Origin: Lucinisca nassula
Taxonomy: Eukaryota > Mollusca > Bivalvia > Lucinida > Lucinidae
Assembly (NCBI GenBank): GCA_963580285.1
Contig: OY757026.1
Location: 86,960,651 to 87,024,650 of the forward strand
Length of the DNA stretch: 64,000 bases
Reading direction: 5' to 3'
Shown here one piece after another: positions 53,735 to 62,993 of the stretch. The translations under genes and the position numbers were made by a program. Position 1 is the stretch's first letter; each line of letters opens with the position of its first letter. Under the pieces are notes generated by a model. That model searched no databases and was not told the origin of the DNA. It saw only the letters and a list, made by a program, of their open reading frames with translations.

Positions 53735-54155
53735 AATGCATACGCATGATCTCATCATGATAATAACATTTTGCACCCAAGATAAAGACGAATCTACTGC
53801 ATATAACAATTCAAACTGTGACCACAGCATATAATAAAAATATTACAGCAAATAATGAGTATCCACAACATATAATAAAATACTACAGCATATATTAAAA
53901 TACTACAGCAAATAATAAAAATACCGCAGCATATAATAGAAATACTACTGCATATAACAAAAATACTACCGCATATAACAAAAATACTACCGCATATAAC
54001 AAAAATGCTACAGCATATACAGGTTTTACCACCGAAAATAATGAGGTTTCTACTACATATACTAGATTAACCACTACATATACTGTTTTTATCACAGCAT
54101 ATAATAGGAAAACCACCAAACCTAATGAATTTTATCCCCGTAAGACAGCCAGGGC
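53735..54155 (-). repeat. A/T-rich minisatellite, inverted partner of 50560-51290
   Basis: Units of about 20-21 bp, CATATAACAAAAATACTACCG-like in 53875-54015. The flanks TTTGCACCCAAGATAAAGAC and CCCCGTAAGACAGCCAGGGC match the plus-strand element at 50.56-51.29 kb in reverse. The array is expanded here. The long hydrophobic ORF on the minus strand is a repeat artefact. Confidence 0.75.
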
Positions 54156-54509
54156 GTTTCATAGATGAGCGTAGGTTTCTTTAACCTATGCCGTGCGTCA
54201 TCTTCTTCAGCTATGGCTGTGATAAGACGAAAATTTCAATGTGCGATGTCTATATTATTCATCTCAGAAATACGACAAAATGTGCGAACATCGCAGATCT
54301 CGAGCATTTGATGAAACAGGATTTTTGTCGTAAGAACTTCGTACGATCTTTCTAAGACGAAAACACGTCGCAAATGCTTTGATGAAACTGGCCCCTTGTT
54401 TACTTCACTTTCTTAGCGCTTACAGCTCAGGGGAGCTAAACCGTATCGTATTTACGTGTTAAACTTCAGCAGTTAACTACCGTCGCCTTTTCAATCATAG
54501 CGCAAAAGG
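54156..54509. other. Non-coding, possible foldback element
   Basis: Words TTTGATGAAAC appear twice (54306 and 54379) near GGCGTTTCAT, suggesting a small element with GGGCCAGTTTCATCAAA-type end. Not resolved. Confidence 0.35.
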
Positions 54510-54720
54510 CACTCACGTAAACCCCACATTATAAAGCGATAAATGGAGTTTACAGGGGTGTTTACTATTTCCTTACCCTGTCTTGAAAACAAAGATGAGT
54601 GTTACATGTTAGAACCGCGTCAATAAAGGGGATCTAACAGGTACTAATGGTACTCGCTAACGAGCACCCACAATTTAGTTTTGATGCAGAAATAAAGGTT
54701 CATTTACCTGTTTACAATTT
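54510..54720. mobile_element. Hairpin-core MITE, degenerate
   Basis: A arm (AAACCCCACATTATAAAGCG) and decayed core (TTACATGTTAGAACCGCGTC ... GGATCTAACAGG; GAGCACCCACAATTTAG). Contains an extra ~20 bp in the core. Confidence 0.6.
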
Positions 54721-54759
54721 CCACAGGTTACAATAGTTTTTGAAACATACACGGTTTTA

Positions 54760-55110
54760 ACTTTTTTCCCGTGAAACGTCTATACGACCTAAGTTGACCT
54801 TGGTCACAAATAGGTCAACGTCATCTAGGGGCCATCACGTGAACAAATTATGATTGGCTCGAGTGCCTAATCAGCCAATTGGTTCGCCAAAGAATATTTC
54901 TGATGGATTTTACCTTATATGGACATGTCCGCCATACTGGTCATGTGACCTGGACCCCACGCACATACAGTCGTTTCCCTACTCCATGGCAATTCCATAT
55001 GGAATTTGGCTTCAGTCGGCCCTGTGGTTTCTGAAAAGATGTTTGAAAATGTTGACAGACCACATGGCCTTGACCTACTATAAGCTCACGAATGAGTGAG
55101 CTAAAAACTA
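54760..55110 (+). mobile_element. Element with shared GTGAGCT terminal hairpin
   Basis: The right end AAGCTCACGAATGAGTGAGCTAAAAA (in two halves) is the same type of terminal hairpin as in 1-512, 880-2745 and 41680-41862, but the body is unrelated and not tandem. The left border is uncertain. Confidence 0.5.
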
Positions 55111-55151
55111 TGTAACATAGACAGAAATAAATAATTAAAAAGATTTGCTAC

Positions 55152-55379
55152 TTAACCCATATATGACAGTGGAATATTCCACGTAATAAGTTTGGAGTAG
55201 ATAGTTTCCAATTATAGGGGTGTCAGGGTTGTTTGTTTGAGGTAAAATTTAAAAAAAAAAATGTATGTACTTTAAAAAAAAAAACAGTGTTGATCCAGAT
55301 CAGACGCCGCGATTTGCGGCGTTTGAAAGACCTTTATCAACACTGTTTGCCAATTCCCCAAAAAGGGCCGCTGGGCCAT
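55152..55379. mobile_element. piggyBac-type MITE, cut by hairpin MITE
   Basis: Left TTAACCCATATATGACAG (TTAA at 55152). Contains the inner hairpin CAGACGCCGCGATTTGCGGC. The right end is missing where the H2 hairpin MITE starts (CATTACAGTAACACATCC). Confidence 0.7.
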
Positions 55380-55670
55380 TACAGTAACACATCCGTTCGA
55401 CAAAGTGCATTTTTCATACCTCCGAAATGGATACTTCTCTGATGAAAAGCCGTGATATTTTTATCCAACACGCAGATTGTCTTATATACTGAAAACATAG
55501 GTTGTGGGTGCGCATTAGTACCGCCGCACTGGGACGGTTCTAACGAGTACCCACAGTCTATGTCTTGGAGCAGAAATAAGAAAATAATGTATACCCCGTA
55601 AACTCCAGTTTGTCTATATAAAGTGGGGTTTAGTGGGGTGCTCATCTATCGGACTTGTCCACGTGATGCA
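55375..55670. mobile_element. Hairpin-core MITE, subfamily H2
   Basis: Same H2 outer arms as 43550-43835 (AAAGTGCATTTTTCATACCT; TGGGGTGCTCATCTATCGGA). The core has TGCGCATTAGTACCGCCGCA / GACGGTTCTAACGAGTACCC. Confidence 0.8.
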
Positions 55671-55799
55671 TATATGGGTTAATTCATTGTGCACTGAATA
55701 ATATCTGCTCTTCATATACAAGAAGAGTTCATTTCGAAATTAAGGGGTGTTAGTCTCATTGGTGTTTACCGCTCGCAGTACTTAATGTAGTGGATTTCA

Positions 55800-56092
55800 A
55801 GTTTGTTTGAATTGAGGATTAACGTCCCCCGTCAACACTGTAAAGGTCATTTTGGAGACGTTACTTCCAATGTTGTGGGACTTGAAATGGAATGCCATCT
55901 CAAGCCCTGTCGCCAAATGAAACCAATAGGGTTTATAAGCATGGGCGGGTCGACTCGCATCGCTTTGCCTGGGTAGGCTTAGATCCTCCAAGCGGTTTAC
56001 CAGTACTTGTGTGCGGTCGGTTTCAGCTCTGCGTGGAAGCATCATGCAGCCCATCTATTTCTTCAAGTCCCGATTGGCGGGGGCTGATTAAT
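55800..56092 (-). mobile_element. SINE-like family S1, full-length
   Basis: From GTTTGTTTGAATTGAGGATT to CCCGATTGGCGGGGGCTGAT. A small deletion removes the GACATTGAG part of the middle. Confidence 0.8.
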
Positions 56093-56809
56093 GTAGTGAA
56101 GAACTCGTGGGAGTTGCATGTAAAATGCATCTCCTTGACTGCACAGTCGATTATCAAATGGGCCCCGTCAAGCGATTTTGGTACTTATCGCCTATGCGAG
56201 CAGCGAAGGTTCAGGCGAGCCTGCGCATCCGCGCAGTCTCGCCAGAACCTTCGCTGCTCGCTCATACAAGCATTGAATCAAGAGGAACCTTCAGACAGAA
56301 AGCCATATCCCTGGCCCCTCTGACTGGCTGGGCATGCGCAGTTAAAGTTTGTCATTACGGAATGCTCGAAGACCCAAATTCGCTTGGCGGGGCTCATATG
56401 GTACTTTCCTGTCATGCCTCTTAAAAGCGCGAGACTACCATATCATCCCGAGGACCGAATCCCAGAGGGCTGATATGGGGAATGACATAAAAAGGCCATA
56501 TCATAATCTATTTATCATATATTTGCCTGGCAATAGTGATTTTATGTTATAATGGATATTGCATTTTCAACGTAAAACTGCTATTGTCAGTTAACTGTCA
56601 ATAGCCACTTCGTTTTAAATTACACAAAACAATAAATATTATTTTTAATTAAACTCAACAAAAACTATTTCAAATGGAGAGAAAAATTCATCTGTGTTTG
56701 TTTGTTTCGGCTTTGTGTATACTTTGCTGAATGACATGAAATTCTCTGTGCATGCATATTTTTAATTAGACCAAATAATGAATATTTCAAAACGGAGAGT
56801 AATGCATCT
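56093..56809. other. Non-coding, includes a GC-rich palindrome
   Basis: 56194-56267 is a ~74-bp inverted repeat (separate entry). Elsewhere overlapping ORFs around 56107-56552 show no family resemblance. Confidence 0.4.
56194..56267. repeat. GC-rich 74-bp palindrome
   Basis: Arms GCGAGCAGCGAAGGTTC and GAACCTTCGCTGCTCGC enclose a second pair GGCGAGCCTGCGC/GCGCAGTCTCGCC around ATCC. Only two or three mismatches. A stable cruciform or RNA hairpin is possible. Confidence 0.8.
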
Positions 56810-57425
56810 TTGTCTGTTTGTTTAAATAGTGGTTTTAGGTCCCGTCAACACAATTTAGGTCATTTTGGAGACGTTGCTTCCAATTTTACAGGACTTTTAT
56901 CTGACACTGAGATGAAATGATATCTAAAGCCCCACCACCCAAACAAACCGATAGGGTTTATATGCAGTGACGTGCCATTGTTTTCATTCAGGTCGCGGTT
57001 TATTTTTGTTATGGTTTGTCTTTGGGTGTTTGTGTCGCTTACATTATTTTATTTTTGATAGCCTTTTGGCCATTTTGTGGGAAAGTAACTGTCCTTTTGG
57101 CTTTCCGCTGTTGGTGTTTCCCTTGGGGTCTGTTGCTTCATGTTTGTGTTTTCTCTCCTTTTGGTGTCTCTGATGGGAGTTGTTAGTTAATTGTATCGAT
57201 TCCTGATCGTTGCCTCTACTTCTATTAAAAGGGGCCACATGGAAGATTAGTACTAGTACCAAATGTGTTACCCTCTATAAATAAGGTCGATTAATAGTAT
57301 TTATTATTAACTCACGACACTTTGCCTGGGCAGGCTTAGACCTTTATAGCGGTTTACTAGTACTCTCAGGTCTACGTGGAAGCATCCTGCAGCCCAGTCT
57401 ATTTCTCCAAGCCCCGATTGGCGGG
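56810..57425 (-). mobile_element. SINE S1 interrupted by a Penelope-like 3' end
   Basis: The S1 3' half (56818-56975) and 5' half (57310-57425, CTGGGCAGGCTTAGACC to GATTGGCGGGGGCC) flank a plus-strand Penelope-like UTR end (56988-57228, terminus ATTGTATCGATTCCTGATCG) and about 80 bp of unknown DNA. Confidence 0.7.
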
Positions 57426-57529
57426 GGCCAAGAAAAATGCATCAAAGAGGGAAGATAATACTTCTCCATTTTCTTAATCATGTTATATTGGAAAACCCAA
57501 TATTCCAGCAGGCACATGACTCAATTGTG

Positions 57530-57635
57530 ACGTCACATCAACGTCGGTGAGACATCATGACGTTCATACGTCACATCAACGTCGGTGCAACGTCATGACA
57601 TTGCACCGACGTTGATTTGACGTTGCCCTAGCGAC
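57530..57635. repeat. ACGTC-rich inverted repeat
   Basis: ACATCAACGTCGGTGCAACGTC and its complement TGCACCGACGTTGAT (57603-57617) form a hairpin around ATGACAT. A partial copy of the arm precedes it (57532-57556). Typical of a small MITE core. Confidence 0.65.
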
Positions 57636-57654
57636 TGTGCATGCTTGGATGTGA

Positions 57655-57735
57655 CACGGGCAAACAATGCAGGCAGGGATCAGATGCTGCAGAATATGCC
57701 ATCTGATCCGGGGCCTTCACCGTTTGCCAAAAATA
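57655..57735. mobile_element. piggyBac-type MITE, core fragment
   Basis: GATCAGATGCTGCAGAATATGC ... CACCGTTTGCCAAAA resembles the inner hairpin region of the TTAA-flanked family. Ends are missing. Confidence 0.45.
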
Positions 57736-57794
57736 AAAAGTGCTGTGATAGGAAAACAGACGAGTGTTCCGAAAATTGTTACATGTTCGTCATA

Positions 57795-58081
57795 GTTATG
57801 ATAAAGCATTACGAAACCACGCCTATACAAATACATTGTAAACTTAAGCGCCGAAAAAAACGAAAATTTTCAGATGAAAAATTATGCTATTTTTTCTTAT
57901 TTCTGCTCAAAATATAGATTGTGGGTACTCTTTAGAACCGCCTCATCGAGGCGGTTCTTACGAGTACCCACAATCTATATTTTAGAGCAGAAATAATAAA
58001 AAATAAGGTTTACCCCTGTATACCTCAGTTTTACTAGATAAAAGTGGGGTTAAAGGGGGGGGGGACAAAATTGTTTAGACG
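57795..58081. mobile_element. Hairpin-core MITE, right end cut by LTR element
   Basis: Left terminus CATTACGAAACCACGCCTAT. Core 57893-58000 with a near-perfect stem (CTTTAGAACCGCCTCATCGA / GAGGCGGTTCTTACGAGTAC). The right A arm proceeds to AAAATTGTTTAGACG and stops at 58081, where the LTR begins. Confidence 0.85.
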
Positions 58082-58607
58082 TGTTACGAGCCAGGCGTAG
58101 CAGAAAGAAAAAGCAAACAAGCCTTTTGAAAAAAATTAACCAAATTTATTTACAAGTTAACTTTAACCTGTAGAAGTAAGAAAATTAAATGTACTTAGCT
58201 CTGAATGAAATATCCTGAATGAATCTATTTTCCTTGATCCCACAGAATTCACAGTCCAAAATGAAAAGTAATATCCTTTAACTTTCCTTATATGCCCAAA
58301 CATCAAACTCCAAAGTCTGACTCAATGAGAAAAATCAAGCTCTTTTATAGACCCTAAGATTTCTCTAGAATGTTCCACAGGGCTGTGGAATAAGATTAGG
58401 TAATTTTCTAAAAATAATGCCATCCCGAACTATCTGGAAGATTTTAAAGTACTTTTCCTTGTAAACATGTTGTTTACAAAAATGTAATTAATCTGTGACT
58501 CAGTTTTCGAGAATCTTCTATAAGAAGATTAACAAGATATTTATAACACTATTAGGTCACAGTGGGGTGCAAGTGGGAATCAGAAAAATAAATTCTTATG
58601 CATAACA
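58082..58607 (-). repeat. 3' LTR
   Basis: Begins TGTTA and ends TAACA (plus-strand TGTTACGAGCC ... ATGCATAACA), the standard inverted LTR termini. Adjacent bases AGACG would be the start of a target-site duplication whose partner is beyond the window. Confidence 0.9.
58342..58349 (-). promoter_or_regulatory. TATA box of the LTR
   Basis: The minus strand reads CTATAAAAGAGC in the middle of the LTR. Position fits the U3 promoter. Start site expected about 25-30 bases downstream (near 58315). Confidence 0.6.
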
Positions 58608-58625
58608 CTCCCCCTCTTCGAGGAA
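58608..58625 (-). promoter_or_regulatory. Polypurine tract
   Basis: The minus strand reads CCTCGAAGAGGGGGAG directly before the LTR start TGTTATGCA. Primer for plus-strand DNA synthesis. Confidence 0.8.
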
Positions 58626-58752
58626 AAGAAAGATTTATGTAATAAAGCTTTCTTTTGTTTTAAGAAAAATAAAATATTGAGCATAGCATATACAAGTACA
58701 TGAATCTACAATCCACTTTAGTAGGAAAGAAAAACACAACTCCTGACACTGC

Positions 58753-59424
58753 TCAAGCTCTTGAAAGGGCATCAGGGATAATGTTATCTCTCCCTCTGAT
58801 ATGTCTTATGTCTAAATTATACTCTTGTAGCATCAGACTCCACCTGAGCAACCGCTGATTTTTGTTTTTCATTTTATGTATGAAAGTCAGTGGATTGTGA
58901 TCACTGAAAACAACAAACGGTGCAGTAGTAGGGGTAAGATAAACTTCGAAATGTTGCAGAGCAAGAATCAGAGACAAGCACTCTTTCTCTATGGTAGAGT
59001 AATTTCTCTGATGCTTATTAAACTTTTTGGAAAAGTAGCAAACTGGATGATCCACACCATTTTCATCTTCCTGCAACAAAACACTACCTGCACCTACGTC
59101 ACTAGCATCTACAGCTAGCTTAAACTCCTTTTCAAAGTTTGGTGCTAAGAGAACTGGTTCACTCTTGAGTATGGCTTTAAGTTTATCAAAAGCATTTTGG
59201 CATATTGCATTCCAATGGAATTTTGTTCTTTTGCTGAGCAAATTTGTCAAAGGCTCAGCAATGACAGAGAAATTATTACAGAACTTTCTGTAATAACCAG
59301 CCATACCAAGAAATCGCATCAGCTGTCTTTTGCACGTGGGTACGGGAAAATTTGAGATAGCCTCAACTTTAGCATCAATGGGTTTCACATGACCTTGACC
59401 TACAACATGACCTAGAAATGTCAA
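58753..59424 (-). pseudogene. LTR element: RT thumb and RNase H
   Basis: A 223-codon frame: RT connection FLGHVVGQGHVKPIDAKVEA and AGYYRKFCNNFSVIAEPL, then RNase H FKLAVDASDVGAGSVLLQED, YSTIEKECLSLILAL, FVVFSDHNPL and the final RHIRGRDNIIPDALSRA. All four RNase H acidic/His motifs are visible. Separated from the RT palm by one in-frame stop (TAA near 59440). Nothing coding follows, so RNase H is the last domain, only about 145 bp from the LTR. Confidence 0.85.
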
Positions 59425-59439
59425 ACTTGCATGGCAGAA

Positions 59440-59982
59440 TTAACTTTTAGCAAGATTGATTGTCAATTTGGCATTACTCAGTCTATCAAAGAATGCTCGA
59501 ATAGTCCCAAGATGTTGATTCCACTTGTCGTTGTATATGATAGCATCATCGATATAAGCACTGCAGCCTTCCAGCCCCGCAATTACCATGTTTATTAAGC
59601 GCTGAAATGTTGCCGGAGAGTTTTTCGTTCCAAATGGCATGACTTTATAGTTAAATAATCCGTCTGGTGTTGTGAATGCCAAACCCTCCTTTGCTCTATC
59701 TGTAAGTGGAATTTGCCAAAATCCTTTCAGAAGGTCGAATTTCGTTATGTATTTGGCATTCCCGATGTTATCAATGCAGTCATCCATTCTTGGAATAGGA
59801 AAGCTATCTGTTTTACTTAAGGAATTAACTTTTCTAAAATCTGTACACATACGATATGTCCCATCAGGTTTTGGTACAAGAATACAAGGAGAATTCCACT
59901 CACTTTGGCTTGGTTCAATAAAGTCATTGTCTAATAGATACTGAACTTCTTCTTTAAGATATTTTTGTTTCACAGGATTCAT
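59440..59982 (-). pseudogene. LTR element: reverse transcriptase palm
   Basis: A 180-codon frame: NDFIEPSQSEWNSPCILVPK, RMCTDFRKVNSLSKTDSFP, motif A KFDLLKGFWQIPL, motif B VMPFGTKNSPATFQR and catalytic YIDDAIIY. These are classic Ty3/gypsy RT motifs. Same frame as the neighbouring pieces, cut off by in-frame stops at both ends (59984 TAG, 59440 TAA). Confidence 0.88.
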
Positions 59983-59985
59983 CCT

Positions 59986-60792
59986 CTATGGGTGTTGTTT
60001 TACAGGTTTAGACCCATTTATGTCCACATCGTGAAATATTTTGTCTGTCCGTGTTGGAATGTCAGGAAATAAGTGTTCATATTCAAAAATCAGCTGTTTC
60101 AGTTCATTCCGCTGATTTGGCTCTAGATGTGACAGTTTCTGGTCAAGATTCCGTAAAATGTCAGAATTCTGAAGTTTTGATGATGTGGGATCCGACTTCA
60201 CTGAATTGATATCCTCACAGTCATTGTCACATGAATTAAGTGGAACAGAGCTAACTAGATTGACTGATGTTAAAGATGTATTGTCCCTATCTATGTATTC
60301 CTTAAGCATGTTAATATGACATAGCTGCTTTAGCTTGCGCCTCCCAGGAGTGTTTATTATGTAATTTACGTCACTGATCTTTTTGTCTACAGTGTATGGA
60401 CCATAATACCTGGCCTGCAACGATTTTCCTGGAATAGACAAAAGAGCTAGTACCTTATCACCTGATTTAAAATTCCTTTGTTTTGTCCCTATGTCATATA
60501 GCTGTTTCATTTTCCTTTGGGCTGACTGAAGATTGGTCCGAGCAGCCTCACAAGCTTTTGAAAGTCTAGTTTTGAAATCAGACACATACTGAAGTAAATT
60601 CAGGGAGGTGTCATCATTGGAGAGAAATTTCTCTTTGAGAAGTTTCAAAGGACCACGAACAGTATGGCCAAATACTAATTCAAATGGACTGAAGCCAAGA
60701 GATTCTTGCACAGATTCTCTAACAGCAAATAAAAGGAGATGGATGCCTTCATCCCAATCCTTCTCTGTGTCAAAGCAATATGATCTTATCAT
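59986..60792 (-). pseudogene. LTR element: integrase C-terminal part and IN-RT linker
   Basis: A 268-codon frame. It begins at the integrase end (EKDWDEGIHLLLFAVRES, SPFELVFGHTVRGPLK), then the small C-terminal domain with KVLALLSIPGKSLQARYYGPY (GPY-type motif), then a linker ending EYEHLFPDIPTRTDKIFHDV, which in gypsy elements directly precedes RT. This continuity shows integrase and RT are joined in that order. It is one base out of frame with the 5' part of integrase (A-run near 60785). Confidence 0.85.
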
Positions 60793-62959
60793 GTTTTTTC
60801 AATGTTTGGTGGAATCTTTCAAGGGCGCCTTGACTTTCAGGATCCGATGACTTATACTGTACAATGCCAAGTTCATGCATTACTTGTTGAAATATTCCAG
60901 ACATAAAATTTGAGCCTTGGTCTTTCTGAATAGATTTAGGAAGCCCAACAAATGTGAAAAACTTCACTAAGGCCTTGACGATTGTCTTAGTTTTGATATT
61001 TCTTAAAGGAATGGCTTCAGGAAAACGTGTGGAAGCACACATAATAGTCAAAAGATATTCACAGCCAGACTTAGATCTGGGCAAGGGACCCACACAGTCT
61101 ATAATTATTCGACTGAAAGGTTCATCAAAAGCAGGTATAGGCTGCAAATGAGCTTTAGGTATAGTCTGATTGGGTTTTCCTACCATTTGGCATGTATGAC
61201 AGGACCTACAATGCTGAGAAACATCTGATTTTAACCCAGGCCAGTAAAAATGATTAAGAATCTTGTGATAGGTTTTATTTACACCTAAATGTCCTGACAT
61301 GGGAGTTTCATGTGCCAAGTTTAATATTTGGGAACGGTAAACCCGTGGAACCACTATCTGGTGGTTGACAGTCCACTCGTCTTCTGCTGAGACGTCTGGT
61401 GGACGCCATTTTCTCATAAGAATGCCATTTTTGACATAATAACAGACTGGGACCTGAGATACTTCCTGCTCATCTAAGGCCCTTTCAAATAAAGGCGAAA
61501 TTTCAGGATCATTGTGCTGCTCTATAGCTAGTTGAGACCTGGACATTTTGTCTTGGCCTAGATCGAAAGATGAGTTATTCTCATGAAAATCTGTCTGCTT
61601 ATCAGGCAGGCTTGAAGACAGAGACCTTGTTATCTCGTCATTAAAAGACTGACCCAAAAAGGTATCAGTTAAATCAAAATCCTGTTTCCCATCAGTTTGC
61701 TTGGCCTTACGTGCCATAGCCCTTGTGACTGCACAAGACGGATAAAGATCAGGAATTTCCTGCTCAATGGGATCATGCGGTTGGTCTATGCAAGGATTAG
61801 TAGTCAAAAGTGGGTTTACCACAACCTTTTCTCCAGCTAAGTCATTGCCTAGCAATAAATGAACACCTTTAAAAGGTAAAGAAGGTCTAATACCAACAGC
61901 CACTGAACCGGATACCAAGTCTGATGACAAATAAACGTTATGAAGCGGAACATTAACAAATCCACATTCCACACCCTGAATAAGGACACTTTGGCCCAAA
62001 GAAGTCTTCTCAGAAAAAGGCAGAGCATCTGCTAGAATAAGAGATTGAGAAGCTCCTGTATCTCGTAAGATTTTAATAGGGGTAGGATGGGCATAACTGT
62101 CACCATTTAGTGACACAAAACCAGTTGATAAGAATGGTTCATATATCTCCCTAACTGAATCAGTCTCAGATAATTTGATATCAGAAAGAGTTTCCTCCCT
62201 TACACAAGACTGTGGTTTTGGCCTTATAGAAGTCAAGCCTGTAGGCTTAAGTTCCTCTTGTCTTTCTCTTTCTTTCCTTCGCTTTAATTTTAAACACTCA
62301 GAGATCAAATGACCTGTATTTTTACAATAATAACAAACTACTAGAGATTGAGATAAGGGATTCTGGTCTTTGTTTTCACCAGAAGGTTTGGAAAATTTCT
62401 GACTTCTGTTTTCACCAGAAGGTTTGGAAGGATTCTGGCTTTTATTTTCACCAGAAAGTTTGGGCATAGTACTAGATGTATGGCTATAACTACCAGAAGG
62501 ATTACTGGGATAGAATCTTGGACCTGTCTGTGGATTATAAGGTTTTCGAGGATAAGGCCTGTTCACAAATGATACTTTATGAGTCAAAGCATAATCATCT
62601 GCCAAACGAGAAGCTTCCTCCAAAGTTTCAACCTGTCTCTCATCGAGAAAAGATTTAATGTCTGAATTTATGCACCGTTTGAACTCTTCAACAAGGACAA
62701 GTTGTCTAAGTTTGTCATGATCAGAGCCTACTTTTTTTGAAAAACACCACCTATCAAACAGCTGTTCTTTGGTTCGAGCGAATTCTACATGGGTCTGTGA
62801 AATTTCTTTTTTACAGTTCCTAAATTTCTGCCTGTAAACCTCAGGGACCAACTCATATGCATTAAGAATAAACTCCTTAACCAGATCATAGGCTGAGCTT
62901 TGCTCGACAGTTAGCTGAGTGTAAATGTCTCTAGCCTTTCCGACAACAACGCTTTGCAA
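60770..62959 (-). CDS. LTR element: Gag zinc knuckle, protease, integrase
   Basis: A 729-codon open frame. Capsid-like helical part (1-130), three short PSGEN(K/R)xQ repeats (about 165-200), CCHC zinc knuckle CYYCKNTGHLISEC (209-222), retropepsin-type active site ILRDTGASQSLILADAL (297-313), integrase HHCC zinc domain HETPMSGHLG...CHTC (550-590), catalytic core D621 (IIIDCVGPLP), D680 (KDQGSNF) and E714 (QGALERF). The upstream TGA at about 62993 separates it from the first Gag part in the same frame. The 3' end frameshifts at 60785. Confidence 0.88.
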   Translation of the reverse strand: MQSVVVGKARDIYTQLTVEQSSAYDLVKEFILNAYELVPEVYRQKFRNCKKEISQTHVEFARTKEQLFDRWCFSKKVGSDHDKLRQLVLVEEFKRCINSDIKSFLDERQVETLEEASRLADDYALTHKVSFVNRPYPRKPYNPQTGPRFYPSNPSGSYSHTSSTMPKLSGENKSQNPSKPSGENRSQKFSKPSGENKDQNPLSQSLVVCYYCKNTGHLISECLKLKRRKERERQEELKPTGLTSIRPKPQSCVREETLSDIKLSETDSVREIYEPFLSTGFVSLNGDSYAHPTPIKILRDTGASQSLILADALPFSEKTSLGQSVLIQGVECGFVNVPLHNVYLSSDLVSGSVAVGIRPSLPFKGVHLLLGNDLAGEKVVVNPLLTTNPCIDQPHDPIEQEIPDLYPSCAVTRAMARKAKQTDGKQDFDLTDTFLGQSFNDEITRSLSSSLPDKQTDFHENNSSFDLGQDKMSRSQLAIEQHNDPEISPLFERALDEQEVSQVPVCYYVKNGILMRKWRPPDVSAEDEWTVNHQIVVPRVYRSQILNLAHETPMSGHLGVNKTYHKILNHFYWPGLKSDVSQHCRSCHTCQMVGKPNQTIPKAHLQPIPAFDEPFSRIIIDCVGPLPRSKSGCEYLLTIMCASTRFPEAIPLRNIKTKTIVKALVKFFTFVGLPKSIQKDQGSNFMSGIFQQVMHELGIVQYKSSDPESQGALERFHQTLKKHDKIILL

Positions 62960-62993
62960 AAGTAAGGTCCAATGCTCTTTTGGTCATTTTAAA

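Noticed and set aside
53895..54119. Repetitive hydrophobic ORF (LLYAVVF words), also 50615-50929
   Set aside because: Product of the A/T-rich ~20-bp repeat; looks like membrane segments only because of base composition.
55233..55645. Short ORFs in the piggyBac-type MITE and H2 hairpin MITE
   Set aside because: Fully explained by non-coding mobile elements.
56107..56552. Overlapping ORFs around the GC palindrome
   Set aside because: Open frames follow from GC-rich palindromic DNA; no recognisable domain.
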